Notes under the pieces: model-generated | Databases searched by the model: none | Told to the model about the DNA's origin: nothing | The model's input: the letters and a program-made list of their open reading frames with translations, nothing else | Part shown: positions 7,923 through 16,926 of the stretch, one piece after another | How positions within the stretch are numbered: position 1 is the first letter of the stretch | Layout: each line of letters begins with the position of its first letter | Made by a program: the position numbers and the translations under genes | Assembly: GCA_937997635.1 (NCBI GenBank) | Contig: CALLFA010000027.1 | Span: forward strand, 49,197 to 113,196 | DNA from: an uncultured Saprospiraceae bacterium | GTDB taxonomy: Bacteria > Bacteroidota > Bacteroidia > Chitinophagales > Saprospiraceae | Length of the DNA stretch: 64,000 nucleotides | Direction: 5' to 3'

Positions 7923-9467
7923 CTAATAGGCACTTCTTAAGGTGCTGCGCAATCGTCTCATGTATTCTTCTTGCAACCAATCCCTGAAGTTACGGGTGGT
8001 ATTGTGTAGGCAATAGCTGTAGCGTCTAACCCTATCTGCAATGGCTTCGTCCAGTTCTCTTGCGAGCCCAAGAGCTTCCATTAGATCAGGTGTGTTTTCG
8101 ATTACCATTTGGGCATGTTGTTCGATGGATTGATCGATGACCACGGTCGGTTTCTGCTTTTTTGAGATGGCCTCTTTATATGCTGCCTTTATATCGAATT
8201 TGAGATTCTTTGTATTTGGGAATTTTGCTTTTAACTCATCTGGCATTGTATACGTAAAGCGTCTTTCTATTTCTTCATCAGAAATCAGATTTTCTAAAAA
8301 GTGTTCAGGGTAATTAAAAATCAATTGCCAATCAACTTCTTCAGCCCATAATCCAAACCTGGCAGCATTATTACCTAAATCAATAACATCAAAGGTCTTT
8401 TTGCCCGGTATCGCTCTTGAGCCTCTACCAATCATTTGGTAATACAGCGTCAATGAACGGGTCGCTCTATTCAGAATGATGGATTCTATTGTGGGTTCAT
8501 CAAACCCTGTTGTGAGGATACTAACAGAAGAAATGATGGCTCCGTCCTTTTTCTTAAACCACTCAAGTATTTCTTTTCTTTGTTTTTTTGGTGTGGTATT
8601 GTCAAGGTGCCTTATGTCATATCCAGCTTCTTTGAAGGTATGATAGACATATTGCGATGTATTGATTCCGTTATTGAAAATGAGCGTCTTCTTCCCTTTT
8701 GATCTTTGTTCATAGGCATACAGGAGCTTATTCTGCATTTGCATGCCCGAATACAATTCTTCTGAAGATCGAACAGTGTAATCTCCATTGATGCCAATTT
8801 TCAACTTATTGAGGCTGACATCGTAACTGAAGGTTGTTGCCTTAGCAAGAAATTCATTTTTAACCAAATAAGGTATTGAATGACCTATAATGAGTTCATG
8901 GTAGCTATCCTTAAGAGGTAATTTAAAATTAGAGCTGAGTGGCGTTGCTGTTACACCAAGGATGAAGCAGTGCTCAAAGTACTTGAATAATTTTCGGAAA
9001 GAGTTGTTGTGCGCCTCATCAATGATGACTAGCCCAATACTGTTTAACTCAAACTTCTTATCATAGAGTCTATTGTTCAACGTTTCGACCATTGCTACAA
9101 AGCAATCGTAGTCACCTTGGTCTGGCAGTTCTTTTACACTACTATCGATAACTTTGTTGTCTACTCCGAATTCATTCAGCATGTTGTTGGTCTGACGACT
9201 CAACTCAATACGATGAGTAAGAATAAGTACTTTCTTATTAAACTCCTTTATATACCGTCTTGCTATCTCAGAAAATATAACCGTTTTGCCTCCTCCTGTA
9301 GGTAGCTGATAAACTAGGTTATAGCTTGGTGGACAATTGTGAAATTTATCAAAAATCTTGATGAGATCTTCTTTCTGATAATCATACAACTCCTTTCCTT
9401 TCTGCACTTCTTTTGATTCCTTAATACTGCTCAATAGTATAAAATTAAGCCACGAAACTAAGCACAA
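7923..9467 (-). CDS. DEAD/DEAH-box superfamily 2 helicase
   Basis: A 514-residue SF2 helicase. Walker A is LPTGGGKT, motif II is IIDEAH, motif III is GVTATPL, and motif VI is YQMIGRGSR, with a helicase C-terminal domain between about 215 and 365. The first 20 or so residues (MCLVSWLNF...) look unlike a helicase start, so translation may begin further in, near KGKELYDYQKEDL. The last 130 residues are not a domain I recognise. It is like the single-chain UvsW/SSL2-type helicases of COG1061. It is not next to a nuclease or methylase, so a restriction role is not supported. A DNA or RNA remodelling role is all that can be said. Confidence 0.85.
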   Translation of the reverse strand: MCLVSWLNFILLSSIKESKEVQKGKELYDYQKEDLIKIFDKFHNCPPSYNLVYQLPTGGGKTVIFSEIARRYIKEFNKKVLILTHRIELSRQTNNMLNEFGVDNKVIDSSVKELPDQGDYDCFVAMVETLNNRLYDKKFELNSIGLVIIDEAHNNSFRKLFKYFEHCFILGVTATPLSSNFKLPLKDSYHELIIGHSIPYLVKNEFLAKATTFSYDVSLNKLKIGINGDYTVRSSEELYSGMQMQNKLLYAYEQRSKGKKTLIFNNGINTSQYVYHTFKEAGYDIRHLDNTTPKKQRKEILEWFKKKDGAIISSVSILTTGFDEPTIESIILNRATRSLTLYYQMIGRGSRAIPGKKTFDVIDLGNNAARFGLWAEEVDWQLIFNYPEHFLENLISDEEIERRFTYTMPDELKAKFPNTKNLKFDIKAAYKEAISKKQKPTVVIDQSIEQHAQMVIENTPDLMEALGLARELDEAIADRVRRYSYCLHNTTRNFRDWLQEEYMRRLRSTLRSAY

Positions 9468-9610
9468 TTAAAGGTTAAAACTAACTATACAGCAGAAGAT
9501 TTTAAAAAAACTTTTGAAATGTTAATTAGTAACCTATCTGTAAAAAAGATTGGTTAAAATATACCAAAGCTCAACTACGTTTATGAATCATCTTTTGCAG
9601 CTTCATTTAC

Positions 9611-10270
9611 CTAGTGGGTTCCGTGCGTTTCCTTCAGCAAGTGTGGGAATTTTGCTTTGAAACGATTTAACCTTGGAACAGAAACAGAGCGTATGTACGG
9701 CTGATTTGGATTCAATCGTTCGTAATCCTGATGGTAGTCTTCAGCATCATACCAGGCTGTAAACATCACAATTTCAGTAACGATTGGCGCATCAAACATT
9801 CCGCTTTTACTCAATTCAGCAGTGAAGTTTTCAGCAATTGTTTTCTCTTCATCATTGCGATAAAAGATTGAGGATCTGTAATGTGGACCTCTATCAGGAC
9901 CTTGTCTGTTTAAGGTTGTTGGATCGTGCGAACCATAGAATACTTCGACTAATGTTTCATAGCTAATGACTTCAGGGTCATAGTATACTTTTACGGCTTC
10001 AGCATGTTTGGTTAATCCGCGAGAAACATCTTTATACGTAGGATTTTTTGACTCTCCACCAGAATATCCTGAAATCACTTCAGAGACACCGCGTACTGAT
10101 TCGAATACAGCCTCTACACACCAGAAACATCCACTAGCGAAGTACGCAACTTCTTGTCCATCAACTTGTTCATGGATCACTTTATTTTTTTGCTCTTGAA
10201 CGACGGCATTTGCTTTATTCGTCGAGCAGGCGTTGAAAGCAAGAAATGTGATAAGAACGGCAATTTTCAT
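9611..10270 (-). CDS. msrA: Peptide-methionine (S)-S-oxide reductase, lipoprotein
   Basis: A 219-residue MsrA. The catalytic motif GCFWC places the nucleophile at Cys48. The conserved GYSGG and HDPTTLNRQGPDRGPHYRS follow. It repairs oxidised methionine in proteins. The N-terminus is a lipoprotein signal with lipobox FNAC and lipidation Cys15, so the enzyme should be membrane-anchored and face the periplasm rather than sit in the cytosol. It is the last gene of the acyl-CoA dehydrogenase pair, 11 bases after the preceding stop, and so is probably co-transcribed with them. No MsrB domain is fused. Confidence 0.93.
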   Translation of the reverse strand: MKIAVLITFLAFNACSTNKANAVVQEQKNKVIHEQVDGQEVAYFASGCFWCVEAVFESVRGVSEVISGYSGGESKNPTYKDVSRGLTKHAEAVKVYYDPEVISYETLVEVFYGSHDPTTLNRQGPDRGPHYRSSIFYRNDEEKTIAENFTAELSKSGMFDAPIVTEIVMFTAWYDAEDYHQDYERLNPNQPYIRSVSVPRLNRFKAKFPHLLKETHGTH

Positions 10271-10281
10271 CTTTATTTATA

Positions 10282-11385
10282 TTAATAATTATTCAAGACA
10301 GCATATTTGTCCAAATGGTAATTATAATCACCTAATGTTTGTTGCGAAACTCTTGCACGTTTTAGGAAAAAACCGATCTCTTCGTCGTCTGTCATACCTA
10401 TTCCACCATACATTTGTATCGCTTCGTTGGATACGAGCTCAGTTATTTGGCCAACTTTCGCTTTTGTCATGCTTGCCAAATGTGCTAGATTATCTGCATT
10501 TTGGTCTATTGCTTGCAAAGATTTAATCACTAATGATTTACAAAGTTCTATTTCACAATACATATGAGCGGCCCTATGTTGTAAACTTTGAAAGCTTCCT
10601 ATAGAGACACCAAATTGTTTTCTTTCTTTTAAATAGGCTACTGTCCTGGAAAAAGCTTCTTCCATACTGCCCAGCATTTCTGCAGATAAGCATATACGGG
10701 CAATATCAAGACTCCTATCTATGATGGTTTTCCCATCACCGGGTAATCCAATCATGTCTAACACAGAAGCATTGTCAAAAGTAACAGTTGACGCATTGCG
10801 ACTATCCATCATAATGTGCCTCTCCACATGTACTCCTGCTCCTTTAGCATCAACCACATAGACGCCTAGACCTGAGTCTGAGGAAGCTGTTACTAAGAAA
10901 ACATCAGCAATATGACCATCTAGGACAAACTTTTTGCTTCCTGACAATTTGTTATCGACTACTTTGGTATTCGCTATATGCGGACTATGGATATTCTTTT
11001 CTTCAAAGGCAACTGCGAAAAGACGCTTGCCTTCACATATATCAGAGATGTATTTTTGCTTTTGTTCAGAGGAACCAAACTCGTTGATCACGGTACCAGC
11101 CAATACAACCGTCGACATCAAGGGAGATGCAGTTAAAGTTTTTCCAGACTCGTACATAATTTGTCCCAGACCTGTATACCCAAATTGAAGGCCACCATAT
11201 TCTTCTGGAAAGACGAGTCCTGACCATCCCATCTGGACCATTTCCTCCCATACGCGTTTGTCGTAGCCATCTGCATTCTTTTCATCTCTTAATCGCCGCA
11301 AAGCTGATACAGGCGCATTACCATTAAAGAATTCTTTCGCCGAACTTTTGAGCATTTGCTGCTCTTCACTTAACACTAAAGCCAT
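10282..11385 (-). CDS. Acyl-CoA dehydrogenase-like subunit lacking the catalytic Glu region
   Basis: A 367-residue flavoprotein of the acyl-CoA dehydrogenase family, with the N-terminal helical domain, the central beta domain and a C-terminal GGIGMTDDEEIGFFLKR segment. The usual C-terminal EGTSE-type stretch with the catalytic glutamate is absent. The protein ends QQTLGDYNYHLDKYA instead. It starts three bases after the stop of the 395-residue dehydrogenase that does keep the motif. By analogy with the mycobacterial alpha2beta2 steroid side-chain dehydrogenases, I infer that the two form one heteromeric enzyme. The analogy is from family knowledge and the complex is not proven. Confidence 0.85.
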   Translation of the reverse strand: MALVLSEEQQMLKSSAKEFFNGNAPVSALRRLRDEKNADGYDKRVWEEMVQMGWSGLVFPEEYGGLQFGYTGLGQIMYESGKTLTASPLMSTVVLAGTVINEFGSSEQKQKYISDICEGKRLFAVAFEEKNIHSPHIANTKVVDNKLSGSKKFVLDGHIADVFLVTASSDSGLGVYVVDAKGAGVHVERHIMMDSRNASTVTFDNASVLDMIGLPGDGKTIIDRSLDIARICLSAEMLGSMEEAFSRTVAYLKERKQFGVSIGSFQSLQHRAAHMYCEIELCKSLVIKSLQAIDQNADNLAHLASMTKAKVGQITELVSNEAIQMYGGIGMTDDEEIGFFLKRARVSQQTLGDYNYHLDKYAVLNNY

Positions 11386-11388
11386 GAT

Positions 11389-12576
11389 TTATTTTTTTGG
11401 TAATCCTAAGATATGTTTTGAAATAATGTTTAATTGAACTTCTGATGTTCCACCTTCTATGGAGTTTGCCTTCGTTCTGCAAAAATCTCTAGCCGTTTTA
11501 CCGTCTTCGTATTCTTCCCCCCACACAAGATTATCAAATCCTCCAGTGCTCATCATCAGCTCATATCGACGTTTGTTCATCTCCGTACCATAATACTTGA
11601 AAAAAGAGGACTTGGCACCCGGAGGAGAACCAGCTTTCGCTTCATCCAAAGCACGTTCTAATGTAAAATTAAATGCAGCTTCGTCTATTAACCATTGAGC
11701 TGTTTTAATTCGATTGACAGGATCTGCAAGGACACTATCTTCAATGCCTATAGATTCTATGGCGTATTCGTCAAGCGTTTTATCCATTTTGGCAACATTG
11801 CCTATCATGCTTCTTTCATGGGTAAGCAAATACTTGGCTATGTTCCATCCTTCATTCTCTACACCTACCAGATTTTCTTTCGGTACTTTGACATTATCAA
11901 AAAATGTCTCGCAGAAAGGAGAACTGCCACTGATCAATTTTATAGGTCGTGTACTGACACCTTCAGATTTCATATCAATCAGCAAGAAACTTATGCCAGT
12001 ATGCTTAGGTGCGTTTTTATCTGTTCGTACCAAACAGAATATTTTATCAGCATAGTCAGCGTATGACGTCCACACTTTTTGTCCATTAACCAAATAATGG
12101 TCTCCTTTATCTTCGGCAGATGTTTGCAATCCCGCTAAATCACTCCCCGCGCCTGGTTCGCTATAGCCTTGGCACCACCACATTTCGCCTCTTGCGATTT
12201 CAGGTAGGTATTGTAATTTTTGTTCTTCGCTACCAAAGCCGAGCAATGCAGGCCCTAACATGTGAATACCAAAGCTAAACAACGGAGATCTGGCACCAAT
12301 TTTTGCCATTTCTTCTTTTAGCACTTTGTATTCTGATTTAGATAGACCAGCACCACCATATTCCTTATTCCATCGAGGGACAGTCCATCCTTTATCTCTC
12401 ATTCTCTCAAACCAAAGTTTCTGATCTTCCGAATGAAATGTGGGATTCCTGCCACCCCAAAAATAATCTTTGAATGTTTTGACAGGTGATCGCATGGACT
12501 GTGGACAATTTGCCTCTAACCATTCTCTTGTTTCAGAGCGGAAAGCATCAATATTGACTTGAGTTGCTGTTGACAT
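11389..12576 (-). CDS. Acyl-CoA dehydrogenase, catalytic-type subunit
   Basis: A 395-residue acyl-CoA dehydrogenase. QGYSEPGAGSDLAGLQT lies in the flavin-contact region and the C-terminus holds IEGGTSEVQLNIISKHILG, the place of the catalytic base. It oxidises an acyl-CoA to the 2-enoyl-CoA and passes electrons to ETF. It resembles the large-substrate (sterol or bile-acid side-chain) branch more than short-chain enzymes, as a judgement from motif style. It heads a three-gene unit (this gene, its partner and msrA). That unit is split from the main operon by the divergent DUF5522 gene. Confidence 0.88.
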   Translation of the reverse strand: MSTATQVNIDAFRSETREWLEANCPQSMRSPVKTFKDYFWGGRNPTFHSEDQKLWFERMRDKGWTVPRWNKEYGGAGLSKSEYKVLKEEMAKIGARSPLFSFGIHMLGPALLGFGSEEQKLQYLPEIARGEMWWCQGYSEPGAGSDLAGLQTSAEDKGDHYLVNGQKVWTSYADYADKIFCLVRTDKNAPKHTGISFLLIDMKSEGVSTRPIKLISGSSPFCETFFDNVKVPKENLVGVENEGWNIAKYLLTHERSMIGNVAKMDKTLDEYAIESIGIEDSVLADPVNRIKTAQWLIDEAAFNFTLERALDEAKAGSPPGAKSSFFKYYGTEMNKRRYELMMSTGGFDNLVWGEEYEDGKTARDFCRTKANSIEGGTSEVQLNIISKHILGLPKK

Positions 12577-12624
12577 AGTTTATATTTTATGTAATTGAAA
12601 CATGTACTTCGACAAGTGTATTTC

Positions 12625-12632
12625 CAAAATTA
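12625..12632 (-). promoter_or_regulatory. Possible -7 box (TAATTTTG) for the acyl-CoA dehydrogenase pair
   Basis: On the minus strand the octamer fits the Bacteroidota TAnnTTTG consensus, 49 bases before the start at 12576. No convincing -33 TTTG was found at the usual distance, so this is tentative. Confidence 0.35.
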
Positions 12633-12662
12633 CTTTAAATTGTACTTATATATGACTAAATC

Positions 12663-12845
12663 ATGAGCGATTCCATTGACAAAAATCAAAAACAAACTGA
12701 CGATTTCTATTTTGAAGATGGATTACTTGTTATGACGGAGCAATTCCACTTAAAGCGAGGATATTGTTGTGGCAATACATGCAAACATTGTCCATTTGAT
12801 CATGAGAATGTCCTGACTAAGCAGCCTTTTCAAAAGGTAAGGTAA
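12663..12845 (+). CDS. Small Cys-rich DUF5522-type protein
   Basis: A 60-residue protein with the core LKRGYCCGNTCKHCPF, a CC-x3-C-x2-C arrangement expected to bind metal. This is the DUF5522 signature of short, conserved proteins of unknown role in Bacteroidota. It starts divergently from the dehydrogenase gene. Its 3' end overlaps the 3' end of the minus-strand sensor kinase gene by 29 bases, so both reading frames share DNA tail to tail. Confidence 0.8.
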   Translation: MSDSIDKNQKQTDDFYFEDGLLVMTEQFHLKRGYCCGNTCKHCPFDHENVLTKQPFQKVR

Positions 12846-14841
12846 TTTCAAAAGTTGTTCCTTTGCCTACATTAGAAGAGCAACTAATTTCACCTTCATG
12901 TTTATCTATGATCTCCTTTACAATTGTCAATCCGAGACCGGTTCCTTCATATTCGTCCTGACAATGAAACCTGGAATATGGCATAAACATCTCTTTGTGA
13001 AAATCTTCGCTAATCCCAATACCATTATCCGTCACAGAAACTTTTATTTTGTCGTTTAAGTGAACAACATCTATTTCTATAACAACTGGTTTGTCCTTAA
13101 ATGAGAATTTTAAAGAATTATTCAGAAGATTTGAAAACACTTTTTTAATCTTTTGTCTATCACCATATATTGTTTGATCGTTTGCATTAATTTTTATGGT
13201 GCCGAGATTGCGTTTGATTTCAAAGTCAAGGTCTTCTTTTATTTCTGAAATCAATGGGCCTAGTTCAAATGTCGAATGGTTTATGACTTGCGAATTGACT
13301 TTAGCATAATCCAATAAGTCTGTGACGAGATTAAACAATCGACTCGACGCATTTTCAATAATCGTCATGTATTCCAATGACTTGGGACTTAGCTTGTCCT
13401 TGTTTTTCATCTTAAGCAAACCAGTGTAACTGCTGATGGACCTAAGTGGTGTTTTCATATCATGCGATGCTAGGTACGCGAACTGCTCAAGTTTAATATT
13501 TGAATCTATATAGTTTTCTAATTCTACATTTTTTACTTTTAGTTGTGAAGTAAGATCTGCGTTCTCATTCTTGATTTTAAGCAAAAGAAAAATAAGACCA
13601 AGCATGAACACAGCTAATAAAGAAAGAAGACTAATGGTTTCAAATCGTCTATTAGAAAGTTGTTTGTAGAATTGCTCAGAACCCCGAAGATTTTCATTCT
13701 GCTTAGCAATTGACTTTTGTTCAGTCAAAAGAATATTATTTTTAGCTTGTTCAGAACTGATTACATTGGTAAGTGAATCATACTTCACATAATGAAAAAG
13801 TGCTTTTTCATAGTTTTCAGACGCCTTATATGCTTTACTAACCAACAAATGCACATTATTCCCTCGTATTTTTGATTCAGATTCTTCAATTTGATTGACT
13901 AATTCCAAACCAGTATCTATGGCTGATCCATAATCACCTTTGTCAAATTGGATATTCAAAAGCATTAGTTTAGCATCTAGTATATGCTCAATATTGTTTT
14001 CTTGAATAGAAAGCTTCAATGCTTTTTGAGTATATTCTAAGGCTTTATTTAATTGATTCTTTTCGATGTTAATGTCTGCAATTATGATATATAACCCATT
14101 CAAAACATCATACCCAACTGCTTCTTGTATTGCCTTTTTTTCAGGTAGAATTTTTAAAGCCTCTTTGACTATGGTTTCTGATTTTTTAAGGTCACCTTGC
14201 TTTTTGTATAAAGCAGCAGTCATCCTCATATAGTTTGCCCGCTCAAACGTGTCAAGAGAACCTATTTCTTCTGATAATATTTGATTATAGTATACTAAGG
14301 ATTGTTCTTGGTCGCCTGCAAGCTCATATGCTTTCGCTATATTAGCTTTAGTCACAACCGACTCGATAAACAAATCATTTTTTTCATTAATCAATAGAGC
14401 TCGATGGAAATAATCAATTGCAAGATCTAAAGCGCCTTTTTCACCGTGCAAAATACCCAGTAGGCTTAAGGTTCTGCTTGAATCTGCGTAGCTCTCTGTA
14501 TACTGCAATGCCTGTTGAATAAAAGAAATAGCTTCATCGGCTTCACCCCAATTGCTGAAATAAAGTCCTCCCAAATCCTTATATAAATTGTAAAGTTCTT
14601 CATTGTCTTCGTTTTGAAAATCACAATCAATTGCTCTATTTGCGTATTCTTTAGATCTCTGTTTGTCGTGAACTGCAATCTTCTTTGCAATCTCAATATT
14701 AATCTTTATACAACTAGCTTGATCCAGCAATTCTAAACTATCCCTTATGCTTACGCTCAAACTGTCATAGGATATCCCAGCACAGGTTTTAGGAAACCAA
14801 ATGAGAATGAGCAGTGTGATTATAGAAAGGTACTTAATCAT
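12817..14841 (-). CDS. TPR-containing membrane sensor histidine kinase
   Basis: A 674-residue orphan kinase. A signal peptide (residues 1-22) is followed by about 370 residues of TPR-like helical repeats predicted to be periplasmic, one membrane segment near residue 410, a short coiled coil, and HisKA plus HATPase_c. The H-box ASHDMKTPLRS sits near residue 459, the N-box is NLLNNSLKFS, G1 is VTDNGIGIS and G2 is GTGLGLTIV. No response regulator is adjacent. The gene begins 78 bases after the phosphatase stop and has its own plausible promoter, so it may be expressed apart from the catabolic operon. What it senses is unknown. Confidence 0.9.
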   Translation of the reverse strand: MIKYLSIITLLILIWFPKTCAGISYDSLSVSIRDSLELLDQASCIKINIEIAKKIAVHDKQRSKEYANRAIDCDFQNEDNEELYNLYKDLGGLYFSNWGEADEAISFIQQALQYTESYADSSRTLSLLGILHGEKGALDLAIDYFHRALLINEKNDLFIESVVTKANIAKAYELAGDQEQSLVYYNQILSEEIGSLDTFERANYMRMTAALYKKQGDLKKSETIVKEALKILPEKKAIQEAVGYDVLNGLYIIIADINIEKNQLNKALEYTQKALKLSIQENNIEHILDAKLMLLNIQFDKGDYGSAIDTGLELVNQIEESESKIRGNNVHLLVSKAYKASENYEKALFHYVKYDSLTNVISSEQAKNNILLTEQKSIAKQNENLRGSEQFYKQLSNRRFETISLLSLLAVFMLGLIFLLLKIKNENADLTSQLKVKNVELENYIDSNIKLEQFAYLASHDMKTPLRSISSYTGLLKMKNKDKLSPKSLEYMTIIENASSRLFNLVTDLLDYAKVNSQVINHSTFELGPLISEIKEDLDFEIKRNLGTIKINANDQTIYGDRQKIKKVFSNLLNNSLKFSFKDKPVVIEIDVVHLNDKIKVSVTDNGIGISEDFHKEMFMPYSRFHCQDEYEGTGLGLTIVKEIIDKHEGEISCSSNVGKGTTFEITLPFEKAA

Positions 14842-14875
14842 TAGAGTTTACTAAATATTAAGTCAAAGGCTTCTG

Positions 14876-14906
14876 CAAAATTAGTTTATTATCAGGTCTC
14901 AAGCAA
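14876..14906 (-). promoter_or_regulatory. Putative Bacteroidota promoter for the sensor kinase
   Basis: On the minus strand, TAATTTTG (14876-14883) matches TAnnTTTG. A TTG at 14904-14906 lies about 20 bases upstream as a possible -33 element. The -7 box is about 35 bases before the kinase start. Confidence 0.45.
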
Positions 14907-14919
14907 TAGACGCTTATAA

Positions 14920-15639
14920 CTATACATAAGTCACCATATCATCAGGCAAATGAGGTATCCGATTAAATTGATGAAGCGATATCCGCTCACCCGTAAACTG
15001 AAAATCTGAAAATGAGGTATTGATCACCGTATCATTCATACCTATAATCTTCTTCTCATCTGTCATTCCAAGGACCTGGCCCATAATGGCACTTTTTGTA
15101 CCACCACTGGTAAAGGCAATGATATGACTCCCCTGCTCAGATTCTTTCATTATTGTCTTGATGGCATCGCGAACACCTTCTTTAAAACTCATCCAATCTG
15201 TATGTTCAGGCAATTCGACATCCAATTCATTGGTTGCCCACCTTTCCATAAAATAATTGAATATTCGAAAATGGTTTCTGACTTTTGTCTCAGGTTTGTC
15301 TAAAGATTCTTGATGCCATTTTTGTAATGTTGGATTTTGGGCAACCAACTGATCTTTCACTTTCCCCAAAACACTAGGTCCTTCATGTTCGACCAAACCA
15401 GCTAAAACAGTTGGTTCTGGAAACGATATACCAGCTAACTCATATTCTTTTTTGACCGTATCATAGGTTTGTCGATGCCTGAGTAACGGCCCCATATAGA
15501 CTTTATTATATAAGCGTTTGTGCTTTGCTAAATACTCACCTAGCTTTGCAGATTGTTTAAATCCCAACTCAGACAACTGATCATAATTAGCAGCTCCAAA
15601 AGAAGCTTGAGCATGTCTGACAAACCTTATCCAACTCAT
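14920..15639 (-). CDS. Histidine phosphatase family protein
   Basis: A 239-residue protein with the N-terminal phosphohistidine motif FVRHAQASFG (RHA instead of RHG). The second-half motif, usually HGG, reads AFTSGGTKSAIMG, so Ser replaces the second His. This form is seen in phosphatases that travel with ACAD11-like dehydrogenases. The start codon directly abuts the stop of the enoyl-CoA isomerase gene with no gap, so the two are translationally linked. I infer a role on a phosphorylated acyl intermediate or a housekeeping role in the same pathway. The substrate is unknown. Confidence 0.8.
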   Translation of the reverse strand: MSWIRFVRHAQASFGAANYDQLSELGFKQSAKLGEYLAKHKRLYNKVYMGPLLRHRQTYDTVKKEYELAGISFPEPTVLAGLVEHEGPSVLGKVKDQLVAQNPTLQKWHQESLDKPETKVRNHFRIFNYFMERWATNELDVELPEHTDWMSFKEGVRDAIKTIMKESEQGSHIIAFTSGGTKSAIMGQVLGMTDEKKIIGMNDTVINTSFSDFQFTGERISLHQFNRIPHLPDDMVTYV

Positions 15640-16437
15640 TTAATCTGTATATCCAATTCCTTTAAATTCCGGTTTTCGTTTTTGTAAAAAGGCCTGGACG
15701 CCTTCCATGTTATCTGCACCTAAGATATTTAATGCTTGTTGCTCAGATTCTTTGTCTATTGACTCACTTAAACCATGAGTTACACCATATCGTAAGATTT
15801 TCTTTGTGCTGACATACGCAGCCGTTGGCCCATCAGCCATTTTCTGTGCAAAGGTCATTGACTCAGCCATGATCTGATCTACAGGTACTACCTTACTTAC
15901 TAATCCAAGACGTTTACACTCTTCAGCAGGTATTTTATCACCACCACAAATAATTTCCATTGCTTTGTGATAGCCTACAGCTCTTGTCAAAAACCAACTC
16001 GACCCTGCATCGGGCGCTAAAGCTATATTGATAAATGCATAGCGCATACTGGCTGTATCTGCCATAATTAAGAAATCACAAGCCAATGCAAAGCCCAAAC
16101 CCGCTCCCGCTACGGGCCCATTTATCGCAGCTATGACAGGCTTATTCAAGCCTATAATTCTCTTAATGATGTTACCATAAACCATATTCAAATCATTCTC
16201 GACATCATTTGGAGTCATTGCGCCAGCAAAACTTGTGAGATCAGCACCTGCGCAAAATCCTTTTCCATTTCCAGTAAGGATAACAGCTCTAACAGCTTTA
16301 TCATTTTGAATGACACCCAACACATCCAACATATCTAATTTTAATTGTTGTGTTATGGCATTATATTTATCAGGTCTGTTTAATCGTATGATTCCGACTT
16401 TACCTTCAACCGAATATTCTATTGTTTTGTATTCCAT
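15640..16437 (-). CDS. Enoyl-CoA hydratase/isomerase, PaaG-like
   Basis: A 265-residue crotonase. Oxyanion-hole segments are GFCAGADL and NGPVAGAGLGFALACD. The catalytic region LAPDAGSSWFLTR, with Asp in place of the hydratase Glu, resembles PaaG-type ring isomerases. It probably hydrates or isomerises an enoyl-CoA product of the operon's dehydrogenases. Six bases separate it from the upstream MaoC gene. Confidence 0.88.
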   Translation of the reverse strand: MEYKTIEYSVEGKVGIIRLNRPDKYNAITQQLKLDMLDVLGVIQNDKAVRAVILTGNGKGFCAGADLTSFAGAMTPNDVENDLNMVYGNIIKRIIGLNKPVIAAINGPVAGAGLGFALACDFLIMADTASMRYAFINIALAPDAGSSWFLTRAVGYHKAMEIICGGDKIPAEECKRLGLVSKVVPVDQIMAESMTFAQKMADGPTAAYVSTKKILRYGVTHGLSESIDKESEQQALNILGADNMEGVQAFLQKRKPEFKGIGYTD

Positions 16438-16443
16438 TTTTTT

Positions 16444-16917
16444 CTAATTATAAGCGACACTAATCCACTCTGCAACTATGGCAGGCTTTTCTTCACCTTC
16501 AATTTCTACAGTCCAACTTGTGATGTACTTTGCTCCTTTATCAAAATATTCAATTTCCTTTACTGATGCAATTCCTCTAATCCTTGCACCTGCTTTAGTT
16601 GCATTTGTAAATCGAAGTTTATTCAAACCATAGTTGACCCCCATTTTGATATCATTAATCTTCAATACCTCATAACTCATTGGGACCATTAAAGACATGA
16701 CCAAAAACCCGTGGGCAATTGGTGCACCATATGGAGAATGAGACTTTGCTTTCTCAACATCCATATGAATCCATTGCTCATCCATCGTAGTTGTGCCAAA
16801 GGAATTTATCATTTCTTGGGTAACCGTAATCCAGTTACTTATGCCAACTTCTTTTCCAATATATTCCTTCAAATCATTTAGTGATTCCAATGTGGTTGTG
16901 TATGCTTCTTTACTCAT
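16444..16917 (-). CDS. MaoC-type (R)-specific enoyl-CoA hydratase
   Basis: A 157-residue single hot-dog-fold protein. The active-site segment MDEQWIHMD (Asp and His) and the following GAPIAHGFLVMSLM loop match MaoC/HtdZ hydratases. It adds water to trans-2-enoyl-CoA to give the (R)-3-hydroxyacyl-CoA. It lies nine bases after the ACAD11-like gene and six before the PaaG-like gene. The operon therefore has two alternative hydration steps, consistent with a substrate more complex than a straight fatty acid. Confidence 0.88.
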   Translation of the reverse strand: MSKEAYTTTLESLNDLKEYIGKEVGISNWITVTQEMINSFGTTTMDEQWIHMDVEKAKSHSPYGAPIAHGFLVMSLMVPMSYEVLKINDIKMGVNYGLNKLRFTNATKAGARIRGIASVKEIEYFDKGAKYITSWTVEIEGEEKPAIVAEWISVAYN

Positions 16918-16926
16918 TATAAAATT

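Noticed and set aside
7923..9467. Restriction or phage-defence helicase
   Set aside because: No methylase, nuclease or defence partner is adjacent, and the helicase motifs alone do not support it.
11695..12066. Two plus-strand frames of 113-123 codons opposite an acyl-CoA dehydrogenase
   Set aside because: Antisense to a clear dehydrogenase, no recognisable protein features.
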